Source: Nostoc sp. CHAB 5715 (GTDB taxonomy: Bacteria; Cyanobacteriota; Cyanobacteriia; Cyanobacteriales; Nostocaceae). Taken from it: a DNA stretch of 5,323 bases. The stretch covers positions 1 to 5,323 of the forward strand of contig NZ_JAIVFR010000520.1 in assembly GCF_020829685.1 (NCBI RefSeq), written 5' to 3'. Below are positions 1 to 5,120 of the stretch, piece by piece. Both the position numbers and the translations under genes were made by a program. Within the stretch, counting starts at the first letter, position 1. Every line of letters begins with the position of its first letter. The notes below the pieces were generated by a model. That model saw only the letters and a list, made by a program, of their open reading frames with translations, was not told the origin of the DNA and did not search any database.

Positions 1-155
1 CAAGGCTTATGAGACTTCGATTTTCAGGTTTTAGCAACATTTTTGAATTTCTATTAGAAAATAAAGCTTCAAACCTTGATTGAGTAATAGTTTCAGTTTC
101 CCGCTTCGATTATTGTTTTCTGAGAGTAATGAAAGAGCGATAGCCAAAAATCTTT

Positions 156-202
156 AGTCTACTTTAGTAGACTTTAGCTAAAAGCCAAAGAACTTTAGTT
201 CT
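156..202. repeat. Cluster of small palindromes with TTTA loops
   Basis: Two short inverted repeats share the same TTTA loop: AGTCTAC-TTTA-GTAGACT (156-173) and AGAAC-TTTA-GTTCT (189-202). Between them is a perfect 10-bp palindrome, TTTAGCTAAA (173-182). The word CTTTAG occurs four times, three of them spaced exactly 10 bp apart. This resembles the short dispersed palindromic repeats scattered between genes in Nostoc-type genomes. No coding function is visible, and whether it folds in RNA is not known. Confidence 0.55.
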
Positions 203-218
203 AGGCGGGTGAGGAAGG

Positions 219-248
219 CAACAGTTAAGCTATCTATAGCTTAAGTTG
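219..248. repeat. Near-perfect palindrome (possible hairpin or operator)
   Basis: TTAAGCTAT (225-233) and ATAGCTTAA (236-244) are perfect inverted repeats separated by 2 bp. The symmetry continues outward with CAAC (219-222) and GTTG (245-248) after a 2-nt bulge. The 2-bp spacing is too tight for an ordinary RNA hairpin loop, so a cruciform or dimeric protein-binding site is as likely as a transcript structure. No gene starts directly next to it. Confidence 0.45.
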
Positions 249-259
249 ACACGTATGAA

Positions 260-314
260 CATTGCTGTGCCCTTACGACAGATGTGGTTCAAATACATGA
301 AAACTGCTGTAAGT
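260..314. repeat. Left copy of a 55-bp direct repeat flanking the tandem array
   Basis: This 55-bp segment recurs at 594-648 with about six mismatches. The last 41 bp (274-314 versus 608-648) differ at one base only. The left copy directly abuts, and by 2 bp overlaps, the first unit of the tandem array. Its beginning (attgctgtgccc) resembles half of a GC-rich palindromic repeat common in filamentous cyanobacteria; that resemblance is from memory. Confidence 0.75.
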
Positions 315-578
315 AACCAAAATGGTAATTTTGTAACGAAAATTATAATGTTTGTAACGAAAATAACGACTTGAGTACCAAAATGGTAATTTTGTAACGA
401 AAATTGCAATGTTTGTAACGAAAATAACGACTTGAGTACCAAAATGGTAATTTTGTAACGAAAATTGCAATGTTTGTAACGAAAATAACGACTTGAGTAA
501 CCAAAATGGTAATTTTGTAACGAAAATTGCAATGTTTGTAACGAAAATAACGACTTGAGTAACCAAAATGGTAATTTT
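313..578. repeat. 62-bp tandem repeat array, each unit a triplet of ~21-bp sub-repeats
   Basis: Four nearly identical units lie head to tail at 313-374 (62 bp), 375-435 (61), 436-496 (61) and 497-558 (62), followed by a partial unit at 559-578. The 61-bp units lack one A (GTACC instead of GTAACC); unit 1 also has tata where the others have tgca. Each unit splits into three segments of 20, 21 and 21 bp, starting GTAACCAAAAT, GTAACGAAAAT and GTAACGAAAAT. The array is therefore about 13 diverged copies of one ~21-bp motif. There are no unique spacers, so it is not a CRISPR. Long open frames on the minus strand follow from the periodicity and low stop content, not from a gene. Confidence 0.9.
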
Positions 579-611
579 CGTAGGGGTAAAGCGCATTGCT
601 AAAGCCCTACG
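579..611. repeat. Hairpin closing the tandem array
   Basis: CGTAGGG (579-585) pairs with CCCTACG (605-611). An inner AGC/GCT pair surrounds a GCATT loop. It begins at the base after the last partial repeat unit and runs into the right-hand 55-bp direct repeat. There is no T-tract, so it is not a convincing terminator. Confidence 0.5.
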
Positions 612-648
612 ACAGATGTGGTTTAAATACATGAAAACTGCTGTAAGT
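594..648. repeat. Right copy of the 55-bp direct repeat
   Basis: This matches 260-314 in the same orientation, with equal length and a nearly identical 41-bp core (608-648). The two copies are offset by 334 bp and bracket the tandem array, so the island 260-648 looks like one composite unit. Its right end lies 44 bp upstream of the ABM start codon, so it may carry part of that gene's promoter region. Confidence 0.75.
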
Positions 649-676
649 TGCACATCGCGTTAACATTAGCTTAATT
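648..676 (+). promoter_or_regulatory. Weak candidate promoter of the ABM gene
   Basis: TTGCAC (648-653) resembles a -35 box and is followed 17 bp later by TTAATT (671-676), a poor -10 box. The -35 candidate overlaps the last base of the right-hand direct repeat. Nothing better is visible between the repeat and the start codon at 693. Confidence 0.2.
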
Positions 677-692
677 ATCACCGCAAAACTTT

Positions 693-986
693 ATGATTCT
701 TGAGGCAGTTATGCTTCATGTTAAACCTGGTCTAGAATCAGATTTTGAAGCTGCTTTCAAAAAAGCTTCTAATTTTATTTCCTCAATGGACGGATATTTA
801 TCACATGAATTGCATAGATGTATAGAAGTCCAAGGTAAATATTTATTACTTGTCAGATGGGAAACTTTAGAATCTCATACTGTAGGATTTAGAAGTTCTG
901 CTGAGTATCAAGAGTGGAAAAAACTTCTGCATCATTTTTATGAACCATTTCCCACGGTTGAACATTTTGAAGAAATTGAAATATAA
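693..986 (+). CDS. Small ABM-domain (antibiotic biosynthesis monooxygenase-like) protein
   Basis: This 97-residue protein is one complete ABM domain of the dimeric alpha+beta barrel superfamily. It shows the first beta strand MILEAVMLHVKPG (residues 1-13), an amphipathic helix (about 15-31), a DGYLSHEL turn/strand (33-40), a YLLLVRWET strand (50-58), and the typical end HTVGFRSSAEYQEWKKLL with FYEPFPTVEHF (about 62-93). Family members include quinol or haem-degrading monooxygenases that work without a prosthetic group, but many have no known substrate, so no specific reaction can be assigned. There is no signal peptide or membrane segment, so it is presumably cytosolic. ATG at 693 is chosen over the internal ATG at 711 because the first strand of the fold would otherwise be lost. 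No clear Shine-Dalgarno precedes it, which is common in cyanobacteria. It stands alone, converging on pcrA, with a repeat island upstream. Confidence 0.88.
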   Translation: MILEAVMLHVKPGLESDFEAAFKKASNFISSMDGYLSHELHRCIEVQGKYLLLVRWETLESHTVGFRSSAEYQEWKKLLHHFYEPFPTVEHFEEIEI

Positions 987-1025
987 AAAACAAGAATCCC
1001 GACTTATCAAATAAGTCGGGGTTCT
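985..1025 (-). terminator. Intrinsic terminator between the convergent ABM gene and pcrA
   Basis: AGAATCCCGACTTAT (993-1007) and ATAAGTCGGGGTTCT (1011-1025) form a 15-bp stem with one mismatch at 997/1021 (G-U on plus-strand RNA) and a 3-nt loop. On the minus strand the stem is followed by TTGTTTTTT (993-985 region), a proper U-tract, so it is a good rho-independent terminator for pcrA, whose stop codon lies 10 bp before it. On the plus strand it begins 7 bp after the ABM stop but lacks a U-tract, so it may only weakly terminate or stabilise that transcript. Confidence 0.85.
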
Positions 1026-1034
1026 GCGATTGTA

Positions 1035-3359
1035 TCACTCTACTCGTTGCAACTGCGCTACTCTTGGGTCAACAATTTTTTGTCCCAAGCTAGCAAATTT
1101 AATTGCCACAGACATCTTATTACCCGTTCCAAAAACATGAGTTATTTCACCAACACCAAAGGTTTTATGTAATACTCGATCGCCTACTTGCCAATTCTGC
1201 GTTGTATCTTGCTTAACACTAGAATTAGAAGTACTTTTGGTATAACTTTGACGACTCAGGCGTTGAGTAGTTAATAATTCTTCTGGTAATTCGTCGAGAA
1301 ATTGCGATCGCACCGCAGGTTCACGAGAACCATACAAACGGCGTTCCCGCGCGTGTGATAAATACAACCTTTCTTGGGCGCGAGTAATCCCCACATAACA
1401 CAAGCGGCGTTCCTCTTCCAAAGATGCCGGATCACTCAGCGAACGGTAGCCGGGAAATAGCCCTTGTTCTAATCCCACCAAAAATACTACGGGAAATTCC
1501 AAACCTTTGGAAGCGTGCAAAGTCATCAAAGAAACGGCTGTCTGTCCTTCTTTTAAATTATCCAAATCGGAACTGAGGGCGGCGCTACTCAGAAAGTCTC
1601 GCAGGGAAACCTCTTCGTTTTCTTCTTGAAATTGCAGTGCAGCGTTGTAAAGTTCCTGAACGTTTTGTACCCGATCTGTAGCTTCATCTGTGCCTTGACT
1701 CATCAAGTCTTGAACGTAACCAGAATCTTCTAATATTCCTTGCAAAACCTCAGTCACGGGAAGCGTACCGATTTGTCCTTGCCAACGGCTAATCATTGCG
1801 GCAAAGCTATTTACAGCTTTTGTTGCCCGTCCAGCTAATGTATTAACTGATGTTTCGTCGCTGAGTATTTCCCACAGAGTTGTCCCTAATTGCTGAGAAG
1901 CATTTACCAAAGCGTCGATAGTGGTTTTCCCAATTCCCCGGCGGGGAGTATTGATAACTCGTAATAAACTGACTGTATCAGCTGGGTTAGCGATCGCTCT
2001 TAAATATGCGATGACATCTTTAATTTCTTTGCGATCGTAAAATCTCATTCCCCCCACAACTGTGTAAGGAATTTGATATTTCACCAGCAATTCTTCAAAG
2101 GGGCGAGATTGGGCATTTGTCCGATAAAGTATGGCAAAACTACCCCAGTTCAACTCTGGATTTTGGTTTTTTAAAGTGCTAATTTGATGAATCACAAATG
2201 CCGCTTCTGCCAGTTCCTCATCGGCTTTGTGACAAGTAATTTGCTCACCCGGCCCCCGCGTCGGTTTGAGGATTTTATCAATCCGTTGGGTGTTATTTTC
2301 AATCAGTTCATTAGCCGCTTGCAGAATGTTTTCACAAGAACGATAGTTCTCTTCCAGCTTAACCATCGTCCTGGTGTCATCATCAACTAAACCATCACCA
2401 AAGTCTTCCTGAAATCCTAGCAAGATGGTGAAATCTGCCATCCGAAAGCTGTAAATTGATTGATCGGCATCGCCGACAACAAAAACTGAGCGATTTTGCC
2501 ATTCCCATTCGCTCTTTCTGGTTTCGCCGTTAGTCACCAATAAATGAATAAGTTGATACTGAGTGCGGTTAGTATCCTGATATTCATCTACAAGAATATG
2601 GCGGAACTTGCGATGCCAATAACCCAAAACTTGCTCGTTTTGTTGAAATAATCTAGTAGGTACGAGAATTAGATCGTCAAAGTCAAGAGCGTTATTTTCT
2701 GCTAACTTATCTTGATATAGACTGTAGACTTGGGCAATTACCCGTCCGCGATAATTGGGTTGTTCTTGCTCAAATTCTTGGGGCGATAAACCTTGGTTTT
2801 TAGCATTACTAATAGCGTAGCGAACAGAGCGAGCGTCAAATTTTTTCTCGTCTAAATTCAACTGTTTATTGACGATTTCTTTAATCAGACTCATCACATC
2901 TGATTCATCAAAGATAGAAAAATTGCGATTCCAACGCCGTCCTTTTTCATCTACATATTTTTCAATATCAAAACGGAGAATGCGAGAAAATAGACTGTGG
3001 AAAGTGCCACACCATAAGTCTTTGATAGTATCTTTGTAAACTTGCGATCGCAGTAACGTTTGTTGATATTCTGTCAACAAATCAAAACGCTGACCGTGTT
3101 GTTTCATCGCCAGTTGTTCCGCAAACAGCCGTTGAATCCGGTCTTTCATTTCCCGTGCGGCTTTGTTGGTAAAAGTAACCGCCAAAATATTCTCTGGATC
3201 AACACGGTGTTTCAGAATTAAATTCGCAATGCGATAAGTCAGCGCTCGTGTTTTACCGGAACCTGCGCCAGCAACAACTAGCAACGGGCCGCAGTAATGT
3301 TCGACAGCTTGACGTTGGCTAGGGTTAAGGTGACTGAGAAAGTCGATGGTTGTTGTCAT
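1035..3359 (-). CDS. pcrA: UvrD/PcrA-type superfamily 1A DNA helicase
   Basis: This is an ATP-dependent 3'-5' DNA helicase of the PcrA/UvrD/Rep family, expected to act in repair, clearing of stalled replication and transcription conflicts, and removal of recombinase from DNA. Starting from ATG at 3359 it is 774 residues. All SF1A motifs are present: Q motif (LNPSQRQ, 11-17), Walker A AGAGSGKT (30-37), motif Ia (59-71), Ib GTFHSL (118-123), Walker B VDEYQD (257-262), motif III VGDADQSIYSFR (295-306), IV LEENYRS (335-341), V TLHASKGLEF (613-622) and VI YVGITRAQERL with likely arginine finger R660. The C-terminus (723-774, GDRVLHKTFGVGEITHVF) is the Tudor-like domain that binds RNA polymerase in PcrA/UvrD. 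A longer frame opens at GTG 3410, but its 17 extra residues (MTPGVGVARRRHRFFTS) come from a dispersed repeat, so ATG 3359 is preferred. It contains three HIP1 sites and is transcribed alone. Confidence 0.96.
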   Translation of the reverse strand: MTTTIDFLSHLNPSQRQAVEHYCGPLLVVAGAGSGKTRALTYRIANLILKHRVDPENILAVTFTNKAAREMKDRIQRLFAEQLAMKQHGQRFDLLTEYQQTLLRSQVYKDTIKDLWCGTFHSLFSRILRFDIEKYVDEKGRRWNRNFSIFDESDVMSLIKEIVNKQLNLDEKKFDARSVRYAISNAKNQGLSPQEFEQEQPNYRGRVIAQVYSLYQDKLAENNALDFDDLILVPTRLFQQNEQVLGYWHRKFRHILVDEYQDTNRTQYQLIHLLVTNGETRKSEWEWQNRSVFVVGDADQSIYSFRMADFTILLGFQEDFGDGLVDDDTRTMVKLEENYRSCENILQAANELIENNTQRIDKILKPTRGPGEQITCHKADEELAEAAFVIHQISTLKNQNPELNWGSFAILYRTNAQSRPFEELLVKYQIPYTVVGGMRFYDRKEIKDVIAYLRAIANPADTVSLLRVINTPRRGIGKTTIDALVNASQQLGTTLWEILSDETSVNTLAGRATKAVNSFAAMISRWQGQIGTLPVTEVLQGILEDSGYVQDLMSQGTDEATDRVQNVQELYNAALQFQEENEEVSLRDFLSSAALSSDLDNLKEGQTAVSLMTLHASKGLEFPVVFLVGLEQGLFPGYRSLSDPASLEEERRLCYVGITRAQERLYLSHARERRLYGSREPAVRSQFLDELPEELLTTQRLSRQSYTKSTSNSSVKQDTTQNWQVGDRVLHKTFGVGEITHVFGTGNKMSVAIKFASLGQKIVDPRVAQLQRVE

Positions 3360-3360
3360 G

Positions 3361-3413
3361 GATGTGAAAAAGCGATGTCTCCGACGGGCTACGCCTACGC
3401 CTGGCGTCACATC
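3361..3413. repeat. Dispersed cyanobacterial repeat abutting the pcrA start
   Basis: The core gcgatgtctccgacgggc followed by tacgcctacgc (3372-3400) matches, from memory, a very common short repeat of Nostoc/Anabaena genomes. When translated it gives GVGVARRRHR-like peptides at falsely extended N-termini. The segment is bordered by an inverted repeat, GATGTGA (3361-3367) and TCACATC (3407-3413). It occupies the 5' leader of pcrA from 2 bp upstream of the preferred ATG. Confidence 0.65.
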
Positions 3414-3436
3414 AATAGAGAGTTGCTATTGCCCAG

Positions 3437-3465
3437 GTTACAATATCCTAACGAAACTTGGTCAA
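3437..3465 (-). promoter_or_regulatory. Candidate pcrA promoter
   Basis: Read on the minus strand, TTGACC (3465-3460) is a good -35 box. It is followed after 17 bp by TGTAAC (3442-3437), matching four of six -10 positions. This would start a leader of roughly 70 nt that crosses the dispersed repeat before ATG 3359. No clear LexA-type box is seen. Nothing else is recognisable in the gene-free stretch 3414-3518. Confidence 0.35.
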
Positions 3466-3502
3466 CAAAGATTGTGCGGCAATATTCCTAACCAGAATGG
3501 TA

Positions 3503-3660
3503 CTCTATCATGATTTATTTGACACTCCCACGGCTATCAAAACATCGCGAAAGCTCGTTTTGATTAAAAGCCGTGGGATTCTTGCATCTTCGGGATTCCA
3601 ATGAATTTACCCTCAGCAAGCATCTTGACCGTCTGCCCGACGGCTGCACACCCTCTTTGG
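3503..3660 (-). ncRNA. Predicted omega (right-end) RNA of TnpB with its guide
   Basis: TnpB nucleases use an RNA made from the 3' end of tnpB plus the right end, followed by a guide copied from DNA outside the element. By position this RNA would run from inside the tnpB coding region through the large hairpin to the element edge at 3519. Its guide would begin with the flanking minus-strand sequence ATAAATCATGATAGAG (3518-3503). The 5' boundary given here is approximate, and transcription has not been shown. TTAC would be the matching target-adjacent motif. Confidence 0.45.
3527..3577 (-). repeat. Right-end subterminal hairpin of the tnpB element
   Basis: CCCACGGCT (3527-3535) pairs with AGCCGTGGG (3569-3577), and the inner ATCAAAAC (3536-3543) with GTTTTGAT (3557-3564), leaving a 4-nt bulge (3565-3568). 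The apex contains GCGAAAGC. On the minus strand the guide tetranucleotide GAAT lies at its 5' foot and the cleavage site TCAA 4 nt past its 3' foot. The 5' arm lies inside tnpB and encodes its last residues (SHGF); the TAA stop (3566-3564) falls at the bulge. Confidence 0.85.
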
Positions 3661-4778
3661 AGGACGACTTGAGCGGCTGCAACATCTCTGTCGGTGGTGT
3701 AGCCGCAATTTTCGCACACATGAACACGCTCTGATAACTCTTTTTTACCTGTTTCAGTATTACAATTTGGGCAAATCTGACTTGTCTTTTTACTATCTAC
3801 TTTTTGGAAATAAACACCACGCTTAAAGCAACACTGCTCTAGAATCTGGAAGAATTGACCCCAACCAGCGTCTAAACAGTGCTTACCCAGCATTCCTCTT
3901 GACAAACCGACAAGATTCAAGTATTCAACAAAGATTGTTTTAGCTTGGTCACAAAGTTGGTGCGCTACTTTCCAATGAAAGTCTTTCCTGATATTAGCAA
4001 TACGTTCATGGAGTCTAGCTACCTTTCGTTGAGCTTTGCGCCAGTTACTTGAACCTAGCTTTTTGCGACTGACTCGTTGTTGCAGCAATTTAAGCTGGCC
4101 TTGGAGGTCTACAAAAAACTTTGGTCGTTGAACACAAAGACCACTAGAAGTAGCAATAAAACTCATTAATCCCACATCTACACCTAATGCTTCTCCATAA
4201 GGCATTGTTTGTGGTACAGATACATTCCACTGCAAAGTTAACATTGTGTACCAACCAGATGCACGTTTAACAATTCTTACTTGTTTAACTGTTGCATCTG
4301 TGGGAATATCCCGTGATTGCCGAAACTTTACCCAACCAATTACGGGGAGTTTAATGTATCCAGGCTTTAAGGGTTCTTTCCCTAGCTGAGGAAAAACAAA
4401 AGAGCGTAGCTGCCCTACTTTTTTAAACCGAGGAAATCCAAAATTGCGCTCCCACATTGACACAAAACCAGTCTCCAACCTCTTTAATGTCTGTTGCAAC
4501 ACTTGAGACTGAACACGCTTCAACTCTGGATATTGTTCTTTTGCTGCTGTTAATGATTTGCATTGACTAACAAAAGTGGGACGTGGTGTATCTGCTGGGA
4601 TTATGTACTCAGAACGCAATGAACAAGCGTTAACCTGACATGAGCGTGACTTATACCAATCCTTGCGTTCTGCAAGTGCATAATTGTAGACTTTGCGATT
4701 GATCTCTAGCCAATCCTGAAAAGTCTCAACCTGTTGCTTGGTTGGTTGTAGTCGGAACTCGTAGGTCAAAGAAAACAC
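3564..4778 (-). CDS. tnpB: TnpB RNA-guided nuclease (IS200/IS605 OrfB)
   Basis: This 404-residue TnpB appears full length. It has the N-terminal helix-turn-helix/OrfB region (MFSLTYEFRLQPTKQQ at 1-16, then YNYALAER), a middle beta-rich region, and a C-terminal RuvC-like nuclease split by a zinc finger. Putative catalytic acids are D201 (LGVDVG), E285 (FVEYLNL) and D365 (TTDRDVAAAQ); zinc ligands are C336, C339, C355 and C358. All appear intact, so it should be active. In this family TnpB is a compact RNA-guided DNA endonuclease, ancestral to Cas12, that cuts target DNA next to the element's insertion motif and aids its retention. Translation starts at GTG 4778, supported by AGGAGGT 8 nt upstream; the nearer ATG at 4785 is out of frame and only 1 nt from that site. 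No tnpA is present. The DRDVAAA motif has Ala where many TnpBs have Asn (DRDxNAA). Confidence 0.93.
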   Translation of the reverse strand: MFSLTYEFRLQPTKQQVETFQDWLEINRKVYNYALAERKDWYKSRSCQVNACSLRSEYIIPADTPRPTFVSQCKSLTAAKEQYPELKRVQSQVLQQTLKRLETGFVSMWERNFGFPRFKKVGQLRSFVFPQLGKEPLKPGYIKLPVIGWVKFRQSRDIPTDATVKQVRIVKRASGWYTMLTLQWNVSVPQTMPYGEALGVDVGLMSFIATSSGLCVQRPKFFVDLQGQLKLLQQRVSRKKLGSSNWRKAQRKVARLHERIANIRKDFHWKVAHQLCDQAKTIFVEYLNLVGLSRGMLGKHCLDAGWGQFFQILEQCCFKRGVYFQKVDSKKTSQICPNCNTETGKKELSERVHVCENCGYTTDRDVAAAQVVLQRGCAAVGQTVKMLAEGKFIGIPKMQESHGF

Positions 4779-4813
4779 TGGTCATTACCTCCTGAAATTA
4801 GGATATCAGTGTT
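4774..4813 (-). promoter_or_regulatory. tnpB ribosome-binding region with possible start-sequestering hairpin
   Basis: On the minus strand the leader carries AGGAGGT (4793-4787), then 8 nt, then the GTG start (4778-4776). AACACTG (4813-4807) is a perfect 7-bp complement of CAGTGTT (4780-4774), which contains the start codon. Inside the loop TCCT can pair with AGGA across AATTTC, partly covering the Shine-Dalgarno. If both pairings form in the mRNA, initiation would be damped. This is inferred from complementarity only. Confidence 0.45.
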
Positions 4814-4842
4814 CTTATAAACCCTCAATACCTTTTTTAAGA
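4814..4842 (-). promoter_or_regulatory. Weak candidate tnpB promoter
   Basis: TATAAG (minus strand, 4819-4814) is a fair -10 box; TCTTAA (4842-4837) lies 17 bp upstream as a poor -35 box. Initiation from it would give a leader that starts near the hairpin over the tnpB start, so the exact start would decide whether that hairpin can form. Confidence 0.25.
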
Positions 4843-4857
4843 CTGCCTCTTTTGCCG

Positions 4858-4883
4858 CTTCTCTTCGAGACGCTACGCGAACG
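4858..4883. repeat. Short dispersed repeat in the left end of the tnpB element
   Basis: The core cgagacgctacgcgaacg (4866-4883) is, from memory, one of the most common short dispersed repeats in Nostoc-type genomes. It contains the small inverted repeats TCTC/GAGA (4860-4870) and CGC/GCG. Here it sits in the non-coding leader between the element's left terminus and tnpB. Confidence 0.55.
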
Positions 4884-4892
4884 CATTCATAA

Positions 4893-4935
4893 GGGCAGTT
4901 CCGTGGGCGGGTTTCCCGACTTGAGGAAACTGCCC
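4893..4935. repeat. Nested-hairpin repeat in the left end of the tnpB element
   Basis: GGGCAGTT (4893-4900) and AACTGCCC (4928-4935) are perfect inverted repeats. The stem continues as CC/GG past a one-base bulge, and an inner CGGG-TTT-CCCG hairpin lies at 4908-4918. It looks like a dispersed palindromic repeat lodged next to the terminal hairpin of the mobile element. It has no U-tract. Confidence 0.6.
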
Positions 4936-4937
4936 GT

Positions 4938-4980
4938 CCCACCCCTAGAAGAAGTGGGCTTTCTGCTCTAACACTTGTAA
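4938..4980 (-). repeat. Left-end terminal hairpin, guide and cleavage sites of the tnpB element
   Basis: Read on the minus strand: TTAC (4980-4977), 14 nt, AAAG (4962-4959), then stem CCCAC (4958-4954), an 11-nt loop, and stem GTGGG (4942-4938). This order and these tetranucleotides match the left end of IS608, in which TnpA cuts just after TTAC. TTAC is thus the insertion motif and the expected target-adjacent motif for TnpB. Confidence 0.72.
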
Positions 4981-5041
4981 TGGATAGACTTCTGCACTTA
5001 GTATAGCTTTGCGTAAAATCGTAGCGTTTTTAATGCAAGGG

Positions 5042-5120
5042 GATGCATTGGCATTGTCAGTCGATGCATTGGCATTGTCAGCCGATGCGTTGGCATTGTC
5101 AGTCGATGCATTGCCTTTAG
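5042..5120. repeat. 21-bp tandem repeat, in frame as a heptapeptide
   Basis: Three complete 21-bp units (gatgcattggcattgtcagtc and variants) lie at 5042-5062, 5063-5083 and 5084-5104, followed by a diverging fourth that starts at 5105. Only two substitutions separate the full units. As 21 is a multiple of 3, one frame reads DALALSV-DALALSA-DALALSV-DALPLVT and flows directly into the PIN-domain fragment. Similar short tandem repeats are common in heterocystous cyanobacteria. The gene-free interval 4981-5041 before it shows nothing recognisable. Confidence 0.85.

Larger units (their letters stand above)
3519..4976 (-). mobile_element. Complete single-gene IS200/IS605-type element (tnpB only)
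   Basis: The boundaries come from the signals used by HUH transposase TnpA in this family, read on the minus strand. Left end: TTAC (4980-4977, outside the element), 14 nt, AAAG (4962-4959), then hairpin CCCAC/GTGGG (4958-4954/4942-4938). Right end: GAAT (3581-3578) abutting hairpin CCCACGGCT/AGCCGTGGG (3577-3569/3535-3527), 4 nt, then TCAA (3522-3519). These four tetranucleotides are the cleavage and guide sequences known for IS608. The element is 1458 bp with no tnpA, so it could move only with a TnpA supplied in trans. As expected for this family there are no terminal inverted repeats or target duplications. Confidence 0.8.

Noticed and set aside
1..130. Short frames at the left edge (plus strand from ATG 9; a minus-strand frame of about 45 codons)
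   Set aside because: They are very short, lack a convincing start and resemble no protein I recognise.
313..578. CRISPR array
   Set aside because: The whole 62-bp unit is conserved; there are no variable spacers and no cas genes nearby.
230..653. Two minus-strand open frames of 100 and 126 codons across the tandem array
   Set aside because: Their peptides are three frames of the same repeat (unit lengths 61 and 62 bp shift the frame), there is no ribosome-binding site, and no known fold is visible.
2184..2390. Plus-strand open frame of 68 codons
   Set aside because: It is the antisense shadow of the conserved pcrA motif region.
3297..3491. Plus-strand open frame of 64 codons
   Set aside because: It overlaps the pcrA 5' end and a dispersed repeat in antisense and has no recognisable features.
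3515..3727. Minus-strand open frame of 70 codons
   Set aside because: It is an alternative frame within the tnpB 3' end and right-end hairpin.
3519..4976. A linked tnpA (HUH transposase) for the tnpB element
   Set aside because: No open frame of about 130-150 codons with a HUH motif lies inside the element.
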